Source: Diplolepis rosae (Eukaryota > Arthropoda > Insecta > Hymenoptera > Diplolepididae). Taken from it: a DNA stretch of 64,000 nt. The stretch lies in assembly GCA_030998225.1 (NCBI GenBank), contig JAPYXD010000023.1, positions 62,001-126,000 of the forward strand. The letters run 5' to 3'. The notes below the pieces were generated by a model. It had not been told where the DNA came from. It searched no databases and worked only from the letters and a program-made list of their open reading frames with translations. Below, piece after piece: positions 11,297 through 22,982 of this stretch. The translations under genes were made by a program, and so were the position numbers. Within the stretch, counting starts at the first letter, position 1, and every line of letters begins with the position of its first letter.

Positions 11297-12350
11297 TATT
11301 TTTTCCTCATTCCGGATTCTTCGCCTCATTCCATACCATATCGACTCTATTTAAGCTACCAACACCTGCCTTCCATAAAGCTCCACCTTTGATAATACCC
11401 CAGTATCGATACCCATTATTGTTCAATTCAATTATTATTCCGAGTCACGTCATATCGAGCCCATGGAAAATTAAATCTCCGTGAGGATTAACGCAGTGAA
11501 TGTACTTGCGAACCCGCGATAAAATTTATATATGTTTCGACCTCCCCACTGTTTATTTCCCGGTTATCCCCTCCTGACTCTGAGAGATTTTGACTACTCT
11601 AAACCTTTTTATCTTATTCCAACCCTTTTAGACATCTCCCTGTACCTCTTTTCCTTTAAAATTGTAAACTTAGCTAGAAACTTCCGGACTTGTATTTGCG
11701 ATACTATTTATATTAAGACTTAATATGCTAGGACAACTGTTTTTGGACGACTTAGAATTTCTCTTATTATAGCTTAAGATGTGAACTTAAATATTTTTTT
11801 TTAAATTATCTGTCAGTGTTTGATGGATTAGTGTTAACTTTGACAATGAAGATAACTGGAGTATAATATAATTTTGATAATGTGGAGGCTGTGATTACAG
11901 CAACCTTGTGATTACTGTAACATAACGTACAAATAATTGTAGGAATATACTCGTACCGTAATATATAATATCATAAGACAAAGATGGGTAAACCTCTGAG
12001 ATTGATTACTTTAACCCCTATTTGGAATGTTATCGACCGCACGATTGATCATTGTAACCAATAATGAAAGTGTTCGAGAAGGGAATAAAGCCAAAATATT
12101 AGAACCACAATAATGAGTACTTTTTCAGTCATGGCTGAATTTAGTTACTCTTATTCAGTAGTTTTTTTTCACTTGCATTAACACATCACTCAATAAGTTT
12201 AAAGTCTGACATATTAATGGCACCACTGTTGTCGAATCCATATGATTTCTGGATAGTACCAACCTTCAAACGTTAAGTTTCAAAATTTCATGACAATCTA
12301 ACGTTTGGATCAGAAGTGACAGAGGTTTTGGTGAAGCAACTTATGTCATT
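11297..12350. other. Intergenic, no recognised feature
   Basis: AT-rich sequence between two mariners. It contains short inverted words (GTGATTACAG...CTGTAAC near 11893-11920) but no gene or TIR pair that I can support. Confidence 0.4.
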
Positions 12351-12359
12351 TTCAAAACA

Positions 12360-13100
12360 ATGGATAAAAAAGAGTTTCAAGATGTTATCAAACATTGCTT
12401 TTTAATGAGAAAAAATACTTTTGAAGCAAAGCAGTGGCTTTATAAGCGTTATAGGGACTCTGCACCAGGGAAATCAACAATCATCGACTGGTATGCTGAA
12501 TTCAAATGCGATCGTGCAAGCACTGATGACACTGAACGCTTTGGTCGCCCAAAATCAGCAGTTGTTCCAGAAAATATAACAAAAGTCCATAAAATAGTTT
12601 TGGGCGATCGTAAATCTGAGTTGCGTGAGATAGCTGATACCTTAAAGATATCAGAAGCTAATGTGTTTACATTTTGTCACGAATCTTTGGAGATGCGAAA
12701 CTTGTTTTCGAAGTGGGTACCGCGTTTGCTCACACCCGACCAAAAACCACAACGCATCGAGGATTCAGAGCGCTGTTTGGAGCTGTTCAAGCGAGATAAA
12801 AAGGATTTTCTGTGTCGGCATGCGACAATGGATGAAACATGGATCCACCACTACACACCTGAAATAAAAAAAAACGTCAGCTGAGTCGACAGCAGCTGGT
12901 CAAAAAGCCGTCGAAAGCGACCAAAAACTCAACAGTGGGCTGGCAAGGTTATGGCATCCGTATTTTGGGACGAGCATGGTATTTTGAATATCAACTATCT
13001 TGAAAAAGGTAAAACCATTAACAGCGACTATTACATGGCATTACTGGATCGATTGAGCGCAGAAATCAAGAAAGAATGACCTCATATGCAAAAGAAAAAA
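12360..13100 (+). pseudogene. Mellifera-type mariner transposase, frameshifted and cut at the second catalytic motif
   Basis: The frame from MDKKEFQDVIKHCFLM gives WLYKRYRDSAPGKSTIIDWY, GRPKSAVVPENITKVH, the second helix-turn-helix LREIADTLKISEA, the WVPRLLTPDQK linker and the first catalytic aspartate in MDETWIHHYTPE. A frameshift in an A-run at about 12865-12875 ends the open frame at 12884. The following bases still encode KRPKTQQWAGKVMASVFWDE and SDYYMALLDRL in another frame, then a stop, then PHMQKKK. At 13101 the coding is replaced by a HINE 3' end, just before the expected HQDNAPCH motif. No terminal repeats were found. Dead. Confidence 0.85.
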
Positions 13101-13418
13101 TCTGCCCGCTTCGCGGGCACATTCTCATTGCGAGCTTCGCTCGCAAGTTTGAGCGCGCCTAGGGCGCGCTATTCGATCGTCGCGCTTCGCGCTCCGTAAT
13201 ACTCGATCGTCGCGCTGCGCGCTCCGTTCTTTCTGGACCTCGCGCTTCGCGCTCGGTATTGTGCTCTTCGCATACGTTTAAGTTTATTTCTTATAATTTA
13301 ATACTAAAGCTCAAAGCAATTTAATGATATTAAAGATGATGTAAATTAGTCATTTTCTCAAATTCACTAAGTTTCTTTTTCAGTTTATGTGAAACAGGGA
13401 ATTCAATTTACTTAAGGC
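13101..13418 (-). mobile_element. HINE/DINE-like element, copy 4 (3' end fragment)
   Basis: Begins TCTGCCCGCTTCGCGGGCAC, identical to the start of 52836-54172, and continues through a chain of GC palindromes (CGCGCTTCGCGCTC repeated, GCGCGCCTAGGGCGCGC) into the AT-rich part. It stops matching at CTTAAGGC (13418). The element's own orientation is minus. The upstream junction is at an A-run inside mariner coding (CAAAAGAAAAAA). Confidence 0.7.
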
Positions 13419-13454
13419 AATTGTTTTCGTACTTTTGACCGGGTAGCAAGAAAA

Positions 13455-13530
13455 ATAGTATACATTACAAGGGCAGAAATTTGAGAGTGCAGGAATCTCA
13501 ACTTTCTGCCCTTGTAATGTAATATACTAT
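13455..13530. repeat. Inverted repeat with about 33-bp arms
   Basis: The left arm ATAGTATACATTACAAGGGC and the right arm (reverse complement ATAGTATATTACATTACAAG) pair through AGGGCAGAAA(G/T)TTGAGA around an 8-nt centre (GTGCAGGA). There is one short gap and one mismatch. It resembles a small hairpin MITE; no target duplication is resolved. Confidence 0.6.
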
Positions 13531-13837
13531 TCAATAGTGATTAACGAATGTTGATCCATTATTTCCAGACCTTGATGATGTGATGCGCGAAATCCATAGA
13601 CCGAAATTAAAGCCGTTGATGTATAATAGAGAGTGCTTTAACCAATTTTTTTTTTAATAAAACTTCCGTTAGGGATACCTTCCTAAAATCTCTCACGAGA
13701 ATGCGTACATTCCCCAATCCAAGACAACCTGATGCACTACATTGGAAGGTGGTATATGATCGTATTGAAAACTGACTTGATTGATTCCCAACGTTAGAGT
13801 CGATTGTTAAATTAAAATTAACCGTTAAAATAACCAA

Positions 13838-14332
13838 CGTGAATAAACAAATTGAGTTAACGATTCAAACCTACACCAAACTGATGGACGTTGAGCGTTT
13901 GGTTCAAGTAAACGTTTAGATGAGTTCAAATCGATATTTTAAATAAACAATTAAAATTTACAATTTGAATAATCCATGTGAATAAACAATTTTAAAGATT
14001 CGAACTTACACCAAACTGATGGATGTTGAGCGTTTGGTTCGAGTAAACGTTTAGATGAGTTCAGATCGATATTTCAAATAAAAATAAAAATTTAGAATTT
14101 GAATAATCCATGTGAATAAACAATTTTAAAGATTCGCACTTACACCAAACTGATGGATGTTAAGTTAAGATGTTAATCGATATTTCAAATAAATAATTAA
14201 ATTTAGCAATCTCAATAATATATGTGGATAAACAATTTGATTAAACGATTCGAACATACACCAAACTGATAGATGTTGAGCGTTTGGTTCGAAAAACGTT
14301 TAGAAATGGCTAGATTAAAACTGAACAACTTA
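13838..14332. repeat. Tandem repeat, unit about 130 bp, nearly 4 copies
   Basis: Each unit contains ACACCAAACTGATGGATGTT, then GAGCGTTTGGTTCGAGTAAA, then CGTTTAGATGAGTTCA and an AT-rich spacer with AATCCATGTGAATAAACAA. Units begin near 13840, 13978, 14112 and 14223. The third has lost the GAGCGTTTGG part. Non-coding. Confidence 0.75.
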
Positions 14333-14394
14333 AATCATTAAAGAAATGAAAAATTGAAAAATTCGTTTTAAATTCACAGTGTGTGTCAGTAGTA

Positions 14395-15387
14395 CCAGGT
14401 GTGTTAGTTGAAGTTTGCCGGTTTTTTCAATAAAGAAAACACTTAATTCTCAAGGGAATCTCAAAACTTTTTTATTCAAAGTATTGACCATTGGATTCTA
14501 CACATTTTGCCCATCTTTCAGGCAAATCATGGATACCATTCCAAAAAAACTTTTTCTCTTTCAAGGCAAACCATTCGACGAGCCATTTTTCGACTGCTTC
14601 AAAATTGTCGAAGCGCTGCTCTGCGAGTGAGTGTCCCATCGATGCGAAAAGATGATAGTCGGACGGGTGAGGTCTGGAGAGTACGGCGGGTGCGATAATA
14701 TTTCCGAATTCAATGGTTTTAATGTTTTAACACAGAGCATTGTCTTACGGCCAAAGCGATTTGGCCTTGGAATCAATGGGCCGACCTCACCAGGTGAAAG
14801 CCATGATTTTTTCCGCTTCGGGTTCTCGAAATAAATCCATTTTTCGACCCCCGTGACAATTCGATGCAGAAAAGATTTCCTTTCGAACCGTTGAAGCAGC
14901 ATTTCACATTGTTCCTCGGGTCACATTTAGTGTTTGTGCCAATTGTTGTTGCGATTGAGTTGGGTCTTCATCCAATAACGCCTGCAATTCCTCGTCTTCG
15001 AACTTTTTCGCTGCATCAGGATGTTCATTGTCTGTTAAATCGAAATCTCCACTTTTAAATTGACAAAACCATGTCTCACATGTTCTAATCACTGGAGCAT
15101 GTTTACCATAAGTTTCTACTAGCAATAGATGAGCTTCAACTGCTTTTTTCTTTTGATGAAATAAGAAAAGCAACGAATGCCGCAAATGCGATTGACTTGG
15201 AACGAAACTCGACATATTCACTGAGGTAAACAATTATGATGCTATTATTTTCGCAGAATGTAATTGTGTACTTTTGAAGGTTATTGTCCATAGAAAAATA
15301 TGACATAGATGCCAAATCATAGAAATGTATACATATCTCTAGCGACATCTATGAGTAAAACCGGAAAATTTCAACTAACACCCCTGG
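14395..15387 (-). mobile_element. Mariner with CCAGGTGTGTTAGTTGAA TIRs, 993 bp
   Basis: The ends CCAGGTGTGTTAGTTGAAGT and (reverse complement of the right end) CCAGGGGTGTTAGTTGAAAT are inverted repeats of about 31 bp. They are flanked by TA (14393-14394 and 15388-15389). It is shorter than the usual 1.3 kb. Transposase remnants run on the minus strand. It is a separate lineage from the TTAGGTG and CAAGGTG mariners in this window. Confidence 0.85.
14561..15233 (-). pseudogene. Mariner transposase, two broken frames
   Basis: The N-terminal frame (15233 to 14904) carries the FVPSQSHLRHSLLFLFHQKK helix, WFCQFKSGDFDLTD, and the second helix-turn-helix region ALLDEDPTQSQQQLAQTLNV. The next frame (14902 to 14561) carries FLHRIVTGVEKWIYFENPKR, where the usual catalytic GDEKW is GVEKW: the first catalytic aspartate is replaced by valine. 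It then jumps to SHPPYSPDL, so the middle motif HHDNARPH is deleted. The frameshift, the lost aspartate and the deletion make it non-functional. Confidence 0.8.
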
Positions 15388-15966
15388 TATAAACTTGAAA
15401 TTGTATTTTGAATAAAATTGAATTCTGAATATTAAAATTTGAAGTTGGGATGTGATAGGTGTAAAATCATAGGAGAAAATTTTACTCGCTTGTAAAATTT
15501 ATTAGCGTTACAGAGAATAAATATAACATTTGTTTACAATTCAGAAGCTTACAGTATTGGAACTAGACATGTTCCGAAAATGTAAACTTTAGTTTAAAGT
15601 ATTTTGGAGCTAGTTCTGGTAAGAACTGAACTCTCTGATCTCAACTGACTGTCGTGTTTTTTTAACGCGGTATATATATGCTTTAATCCCTATAAGGACC
15701 GTGTGTAAGACGAAGAGAGCAAGAGGATAGATGATACTTGTACCGGGTGTCCTGTTATTCTTTTAGTCTTTTACAGTTCTATTAGGCTACTTTTATTCGT
15801 GCATAATTTGCTGATGCTAAATACATTAATTTGTGTAGTATGTAGTATTTGCATATATACAATTTTCTATTTTTTTTGTCATTTTCGCAACAAGTATGGT
15901 ATTCTTATTTTAAGCAAGTAACTCACTGTCCACCTGTTTATTCATTATCGTAATTGTCCGTTACTA

Positions 15967-16255
15967 CACGGAAAAAAATTTGACGCAGATGCTGCTCCTA
16001 GCAGTGAAGCTGTTGCGTTTAGCGGAGGAGAGTTGTGCGACTACGCATTTGGGTATGCTGCATTCCCTCTGTGGGTGAGCAGCTGCTCCTTTTTGGGGGA
16101 ACAGTTGGCTTTCGTCGGAGGAACACAGCGCTCCTTTCGGTAGGGAGTGTAGTTGCACCGCATCGGCAGGCAAATGCAAAAGCAGGCGAAAGTAAAAATT
16201 TTAAGTTTTTTATGATTTACATGAATGTGCTCATTGAAATGACGTTTCCTGTATG

Positions 16256-16296
<41 letters not shown>

Positions 16297-16658
16297 GTAC
16301 TCTTTGGTTCATTACGATCTGTTTATAAATAACCTAACCTTAATGTTGAGATTTAAAATAATTTCACATCATTTTAAGGAATGAAACAAATTCTTCAAAA
16401 GATATAATAATTAACGACGATTTCAGAAATATCAAAATAATCGAATTATCCATTGAAAAGTATAATCAAATATCAGTTTATATGACTTGTCGCAGCATTC
16501 CCTCCTGTGGGGCAGCAGCTCTCCCGCAATTGTGGGAAAGCAGTTAGTTCACAAAAAAGTAAAATTGCTAGCCTATGAAGAGCGCTGCAGTTGCCCTCCA
16601 GTGTAGTGGCACAGGAGCACCAGAGGTAGTGCAGCATTTCTACCAATTTTTTTCCGTG
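15967..16658. mobile_element. TA-flanked TIR element, CACGGAAAAAAATT ends
   Basis: The left end CACGGAAAAAAATTTGACGC and the right end (reverse complement CACGGAAAAAAATTGGTAGA) match over 14 bp. TA duplications lie at 15965-15966 and 16659-16660. The interior has repeated GCAGCATTCCCTC-type words (about 16058 and 16493), GCAGCTGCTC palindromes and a (TA)n run. No transposase is present, so it is non-autonomous. Confidence 0.7.
16252..16293. repeat. (TATG)n / (TA)n microsatellite
   Basis: GTATGTATGT leads into an uninterrupted TA run of about 32 bp, inside the CACGG-TIR element. Confidence 0.9.
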
Positions 16659-16898
16659 TATGTACGTAAATGCACGTGTATATTAATATACATGTGCATA
16701 TAGATATATATTATATGCTTAGATTTATTTGGTAATCGCACATTTCGCATTTAAACATAAGTCTGGAATTTTAAAGTTTGTTTTTTGTAAACATGATATT
16801 TTACCTTTAAACAATTTCGAAAGTAAATAGATTCTGCACTCATCGAAAATAGAAATCTTACGGAATAGCACTTACAGCGTCCGTTGCGCTTATCTTAA

Positions 16899-17171
16899 CC
16901 CTTTCACTGTAACGCGGTTTCGATTCGACCCACCCCGAAATTTCAAAGTTCCCGTATTTTTCATGAGTTTGTTTGTTTCTTGTTGATTATCTTATAAAAA
17001 AATAATGAAAACTTCATATATCAAATTTTTATCGTAAAGTAGAAATCCCGAGCTACATGTATGAATTTTTTCAGATTTTTTGGATGCTTTTTTCTATTTT
17101 TTAAACCCCTGGGTCGATTCGACACCACGTTACAGTTAAGAGGGGCAAAAAAAAGCGTTACAGTGAAAGGG
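16899..17171. mobile_element. piggyBac-type MITE, 273 bp, TTAA duplication
   Basis: The perfect 17-bp inverted repeats CCCTTTCACTGTAACGC are flanked by TTAA at 16895-16898 and 17172-17175, the piggyBac signature (TTAA target, CCC-starting ends). GGGTCGATTCGAC / GATTCGACCC also pair inside the ends. There is no coding sequence. Confidence 0.9.
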
Positions 17172-17339
17172 TTAACTATGCAGTTTTTATGAGTCGAAAG
17201 TCTGATATTTCGTGTTTTAAAAGGTTTTCCCTTTATATACTTGGTAGTACAAAATTCTTATACCTGATGTGTTTTTTTTACATTCAGAAATCGTTTTTTA
17301 ATCCTTAAACTATATCTAACACGTACTGGACGTAACAGC

Positions 17340-17887
17340 TCCAAATCATAAGGAACCCAAGTTTCTTGTTTTTTGAATCATTCCCCACGTATGCAATCGC
17401 TTGGAAATGGCTTGGCAGGTAACTTCTAATATTGAAGCAAGCTCTTCTTGCGTTTGGCACGGATCCTCATCGAGCAATGCCTCCAATTCAGCGTCTTCGA
17501 AAGTTTTTGACCTTCCTTCACGCGGACAGTCGTCAACATCGAAATTGCCGTCTTTGAAGCGACGGAACCTATCACGGCACCTTGTTTCACTTAGAGCAGC
17601 ATCTCCGTAAACTTTTTGGAACTCTTGATGTGCTTCAGCCGCCGTTTTCTTCGAATGAAAGAATAAAATCAACACTTCCCGCAAATGACGATTATTTGGC
17701 ACAAAATCGGACATTTTCACACAACCAAAAGTATATGACGCCAGAACAAAATCAGTAATGTGCCAAAACGGTTTGTTTACCATATGTCTCAGTCTGGTTC
17801 ATGACGTTTTGGGTTGTTCAAAATCGACCAGCACGTACTGCTGGAGCCATCTATTGACAAACAGCGGGAACTTAGTTGCGCACCTAA
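17340..17887 (-). pseudogene. Mariner 5' fragment with transposase N-terminus
   Basis: The right edge (minus strand TTAGGTGCGCAACTAAGTTC) is the 5' terminal repeat shared with 47211-48041. The frame 17783 to 17346 reads MSDFVPNNRHLREVLILFF, SKKTAAEAHQEF, RCRDRFRRFKDGNFDVDD and the second helix-turn-helix EEELASILEVTCQAISKRL-like region, and ends after MIQK in a frameshift (QETWVPYDLEL continues in another frame). Everything beyond the DNA-binding half is missing, so no catalytic triad is present. Such DNA-binding-only products could in principle compete for TIRs; no evidence of expression. Confidence 0.8.
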
Positions 17888-18342
17888 TAATTACCATCGT
17901 AACTTAATTCTTAAAATATTTTGTTACACATTTCTACATAATTCTTTCCATCGTGTTTTTTATATTTTATTCTTGAAATAGTTTATTGCAATTGTCTAAA
18001 TAATTCTCCCCATCGTCCTTCCTGTCATTTTATCTTCATCGCAATGAACACGTCAAAGTACGATGGTATGCGTAACCACACTTACACTATCATATTGGCA
18101 ATCAGCGCTTCAAACTGTGTTAGTAAAGGCAGTTTGAGGGAAATCTGAGGTAACTGCTATTCGGAACTTCATCCGGCTTTTTATAATCATAAAACTGAAA
18201 ACTAAGTGAAAACTTCTAAAATATAATTAAATATCGTCTATATCCGTTGTGAGAAGGCTTAATTTTATAGACGTCCTATGCATTGTTAGGACATTCTGTT
18301 GAGATTCCGAACCACGAAATAATAATAAATTCTCCAAAATAC

Positions 18343-18579
18343 CTCTAAAACTGTAGAAGCACTCCATGCTTGAGTGCGACAGCTATCCTTACAATATTCA
18401 CCATCCTCATTTGTGAGTTCTGGAAGTCCTCTCCAATGGTTAGTAGAAACCTCAATCAAATGTCGAGAAATTATAGCTTCTGTTGATTCGATAGTACGTT
18501 TTAATTCTTCTTTGCCGCCAACAATAGGAGCAAAATGAAGTCGAGCTCGGAGGAAAAAGCCTATAGGCCAAATCCATTC
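18343..18579 (-). CDS. AGL: Glycogen debranching enzyme, C-terminal exon (79 codons)
   Basis: A minus-strand exon bounded by AG (18580-18581) and GT (18341-18342), open throughout and without damage. It reads EWIWPIGFFLRARLHF, then ISRHLIEVST, GLPELTNEDGEYC and TQAWSASTVLE, words diagnostic of the extreme C-terminus of amylo-alpha-1,6-glucosidase/4-alpha-glucanotransferase. This cytosolic enzyme removes branch points from glycogen; this end belongs to the amylo-glucosidase domain. Entry is phase 0 and follows the exon at 35640-35825 exactly, restoring the family order HQGP-EW(I/L)WPIG. In the family only about a dozen residues follow TVLE, so one short terminal exon should lie at lower coordinates; I could not find it. 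Confidence 0.92.
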
Positions 18580-21007
18580 CTGTAAACATAAATTAATATA
18601 TCAAATAATATAATTCTGACCATGCTCTTTCAAGGTCACACACATATTCTGCTCGTACTTTTCTTGTTTTCTCCTAAATGGAAGCTTGAAATGCGTTAAA
18701 GTCGCACTCCACAACACTGATATAATTTTACTTCATGCTTTACGTACATTCAAACATTTCTCGAGATTTAATTATTCAACACTGCAGCAAAAGTAAATTT
18801 TTCAGTATTGTGAATGCAAATTTAATTTTCTTAAAGCTGTTCATCATGACACTCAAGCTTCGTGCTCATCATCGAAAAGTTCTATAAAAATAGTCCGCAA
18901 GTCATTATCGCTATCTTTTGCTGTTTTTATATAAAATTTAATTTTCATATTATTACCTGTCAAAAACTCAACTATTCCGAAATTATTAAAGTGCTAGTGC
19001 CTTTAAAATTGTTTTTACACACACCTGTCTCTACCACCATGGCTCTTGAGCAGTACGCAGCAGTAATGGCCTGCTTGTGAAAAGAAGTAGTACAGAAAAT
19101 AGGATGTGTGGGAAGAGCGCATATCAGGACAGGTCGGATTTTCAAAAAGTGTTAAGATCGAAACGTAATAGTACGGAAGAGTTGCTATTCATCAAGATAA
19201 TCATAATGCAATGAAAATTTTAAAAATCAGACAATTTCTGCAGGTTACATATATGACGTTTAAATTTTGAGTAAAAAAAAATTTTAGCTTCTTATAAAAA
19301 TTACGAAATGTGAAAAAAACCTTCCGATTCCAATCAAATTTGTCTTGTAAAATTGCAGTGAACCTAATTGATAACAAAAGTATATTGTCTTGGGGGTACC
19401 AACCACCAAAATGCAGGAGCAGGGCCTAATTGTCTGTAAAAATGGTTAAAATTGTGAAACGGCGAATAAAGCCATATTTAGATCGGCAAAGTGAGCAAGA
19501 GAATTGAGGTCGAATTTATCAAGAGGTCTCGAGAAGGTGTGTTACATCCCAGTAACTGCTTAATTATACCAATTACGCCTGTATAAAGGCAATGCATTAT
19601 ACGCCCATGGAAATAAGCATTGTATAAACCTTTATATAATAGTAATCCTATGACGATTACAATGCACACAAAAAAGTAGTCTCCTCGCTAAACACGAATC
19701 CAAAGTCAGAAAAGTTCCATCGACTTCCAGTTTTCCGCAAATTGACAAAAAAGTTCAAAAACTCAGAAAATCGTCAAAATTAACTTCCTTGGTAGGCTTT
19801 CGAGGCAGGCTACAAGGATATTGACCTGTAGACAAGTCTCGATTCGTCTTAACACTCGTGATTTCTCTAAGTATCCTTAAAGGATGATTTCCACATTCAC
19901 TCATAAGGTACTTTATAAATTGAATGTTTGCGACAGCCCGCAGCTAAAGGAAGCCCTGCGACTTGCTGCATAAGAGATTAATGAGAGCCACATCAATTGT
20001 AATAAGGTAGCTCCTCCAATGAAACCCCATAACCAATGTGGGCTATTAAAAAAGTGCGATGTGTTATAATTATGGTAACAATACTTATTGTCTTCTCTTA
20101 TGCATGATAACCAGTATTATAAATAAATTGATAAAAAAGGAAATGATCAGCAGAATATAAAGGAAAAAGAACTGATTAAGATTTTATAAAGTTACAATAT
20201 ATTACAGGTAATCATACCTGCCGCACATAATATAAGTATCGATAAAGCTATTTAGTCTTTAAGTTTTGAGAGAATCTTTTATAAAAGCTGTGAAATCAGC
20301 AAAAAATAAATTTCATGTAATGAAAGCTATATGTCCTGAGATGTGCACGTTAAATTTACTTAATTTCCCTGTACCTTGATTCGCTGTATTCAAATGTGTT
20401 GCTGGAAAGTATAAGGGTATATAAAATTATTTGGGCAATTTTGTGCAGCATTTAAAAAAAAAAAAATTAGTTGCAGCTTATTTTCATGGCAGACAAAACG
20501 TTTGCTCTTAAATTTTCTATAGGAACTTATGTTTTGGACATTCAAATTCTAAACATTGTCGAGGTTATGGGGCCGTCCAAGAATAGTCAAATAATCCTAT
20601 TTGCCCTAATATTTCCCAGAGGCTCAATTTCGGTGGGGTTGAACCTCTATAACCCACCAGTTCTGAAAAAGTCATCGATTAATGCTAATAAAAAATTTGT
20701 CAGTTTCTTACATACTTCCCTGAATCATATTTAACAATTTTAATTGAATTCAACGACCAATCTTTTACCAATATTGACAAATTGTATTATTGACAATGGT
20801 TTTAACTACATTATTTTTGACACTACAATTGTTAATGTTGTATCACTGTTTCTAAATTCTAAGATAACCATAATTTTTCTATTTATTTTCTTAAATCTTC
20901 TATTTAAATATGTATGATTATAATTTCTTCTCTTAATTCCCTATACTGATAATTTTTCTATCTTATAATTTTTATGTATTAAATTTCTACATTGTAATTT
21001 TAATAAA

Positions 21008-21060
21008 TGTAGGCCTTGAAGAGGAAGACTGTGTTGTCTTCGAAACGTTGGCCATATAAT
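21008..21060 (+). repeat. Possible Penelope-like element 3' stem-loop
   Basis: GCCTTGAAGAGGAAGACTGT, then GTCTTCGAAACGTTGGCC, has the CTTGAAGA...TCxGAAACGTTG layout found near Penelope-like element ends; the analogous signal is at 9567-9620. No coding was recognised next to it. Confidence 0.35.
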
Positions 21061-21489
21061 AAACAACAACATCTGTACATTTAGTCCAGCTCGGTAATTT
21101 TCTTTATTTTCATCAATAGTAGTTTGTTTCCATGTGTTTGTGAATTCTTCGTCTAATTGTATTACTGATTTCAAAGTTTTGTTAACCAAAAGGATAGTAG
21201 AAATATTCTATTCTTTAAAAATATTTGACAATTTAGTAAAGTTACACTATCCGACATTTTCGAATTTTTCCAAAAAACATGTTTTTGGCCATTTTTGAGG
21301 ACGTGTAAAACATGTGCGCGCACTAATTCCACCACACGCTACCACCTTAACGCATGCTTTTCTCTCCACCCTCCAACTTTCCTCTTATTAATTTCCCTGT
21401 CCCTTGACGGATCGTGATGCATTCCTTTTGTAGGTAGTACCAGGAGAATCACGAATGATATTCATCAATAATCATGTAACGGACCATAT

Positions 21490-22960
21490 ATAGGTACTGC
21501 GCTGCAGCTTCTCTGAGCGGACGGCATTGAGATGCCTTTCCTGATGGGTGCTCTCATAGGAAGGCAAATATCTCCCCATGGTCGACTCTCGGTGAGAGCT
21601 GACACCCAGCGTCAGGTGACCCTGACTGGGTGTTGCTCGAGGCGAAGCCAGGTGTTGACCGATCGATCACCCGGAGATGCGGCGTCGAACCCCGACGGAT
21701 GGGTGTCCCAATGACCGGCTTTCGACATGTGAGAGGGTTCAGCGTCAAGTGCCCCTGACTTACATTCATTCAGACATCTCTGGGTGAGACACCGGCTGTC
21801 CTTGTTCAGCCACACCAAGCATTGACGAATGGGCGCCCCCATGGTCAGCTCTCGGTGTGAGCTGACACCCAGCGTCAGGTGCCCCTGACTGGGTACTGCT
21901 GAAGCTGCGCTGGGACAACACAGACTAGACCGCACAACAGACGACCGTAACCGTTTGGTCCCCCGCGTCGAGTACCAATGGCTGGGTTCCCCCATGATTG
22001 GTCCTCGGCGAAGAGCAGAGCTCGTCGTCAGGTGCCCCTGATCGAGCCCTACCCGGTTGGCCATCAGATTCCCTACCTGGTGTCATCATGCCGAACGCCA
22101 ACGGATGGGTGCCCGCATAACTGGCCTTCGACACGGGTTGAGGATGTGCGTCAGATGCTTCTGACTGACCTCGGCTCCGACGACAGTAGGACGACGATTT
22201 CATGAACTCCAGACACCAGACGAGGGAACTGGGAAGGCCGCACCCAATCCCAACCTATGGGTGCCCCTATGGCCGGTATTCGGCAAGAGCACACTCCCAG
22301 TGTCAGGTGTCCCTGCCTGGGTGCGATTCAGGTGAAATCTAGGTCAACCAGACGTTCCCGACCATAACCGAACACCTACGAACAATAACGAATAACAAAT
22401 AACTATACCGAATTTGATACTAGAATATACGCTGCCGAGCGTTACCAGAACGTCCCCAAGTATTGCCGAACGTTCCCGAAAGACACCGAAATGTAACTAA
22501 ATATTACCGAATGTTCAAATTTAAAGAATTTGGAATCTTTCTGCGGAAAAGAAGACGCTTTTGACTGCACAAATTCAACTAATTAATTACCGAATGTTAT
22601 TGAATATTAACGAATGTTATCGAATCGTGGCCAAGCTATACCAGACGTTACCGAATCGCACCGGGTTACCAGATCACCAATGTATGGAGGCGATGTGTCC
22701 TGATGACACCTCGCCCGGTTCTCTCTGGGACGTCAATGCAGAGATAAATTAATAATGACGAGACCCGTCCGAAAAGGACCAAGCAGGCCCATGCTCGCGC
22801 ACCCTCTCTGAACCACACACACACATATGCACACATTCGATTCGCACACTAACACCTGCACACAAACTATTGTTTTAGATACATTCACATATACACACAC
22901 ACGCGCACAGAAAACCTTTCTTTTGTATCTCATGAAAACCTTTTTGACGCTGAGTTGGCA
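21490..22960 (+). repeat. GC-rich hairpin module, copy 2 (six hairpin units)
   Basis: Six diverged units of 123-155 bp each carry CAGCGTCAGGTGCCCCTGAC or a variant (about 21611, 21740, 21871, 22025, 22148, 22298). Several also carry an adjacent hairpin such as GTCAGCTC-loop-GAGCTGAC (21844-21866) and GGATGGGTGC(T/C)CCCATGG. They are followed by CCGAACG-type repeats (22365-22690) and CA-rich sequence (22817-22910), the same order as copies 1 and 3. The overlapping frames on both strands are artefacts. Confidence 0.65.
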
Positions 22961-22982
22961 CCAGTGTCCTCTATACTGACGT

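Noticed and set aside
13101..13260. Bacterial contamination (GCGCGAAGCGCG palindromes resemble bacterial intergenic repeats)
   Set aside because: The same palindromes sit inside a repeat that interrupts insect transposon coding at two loci and is linked to the AT-rich HINE body.
20471..20734. 87-codon frame upstream of the Penelope-like stem-loop
   Set aside because: No reverse transcriptase or GIY-YIG words; probably chance.
21532..22203. Frames of 70-150 codons in GC-rich module 2
   Set aside because: They cross tandem hairpin units and are open on both strands; no protein family recognised.
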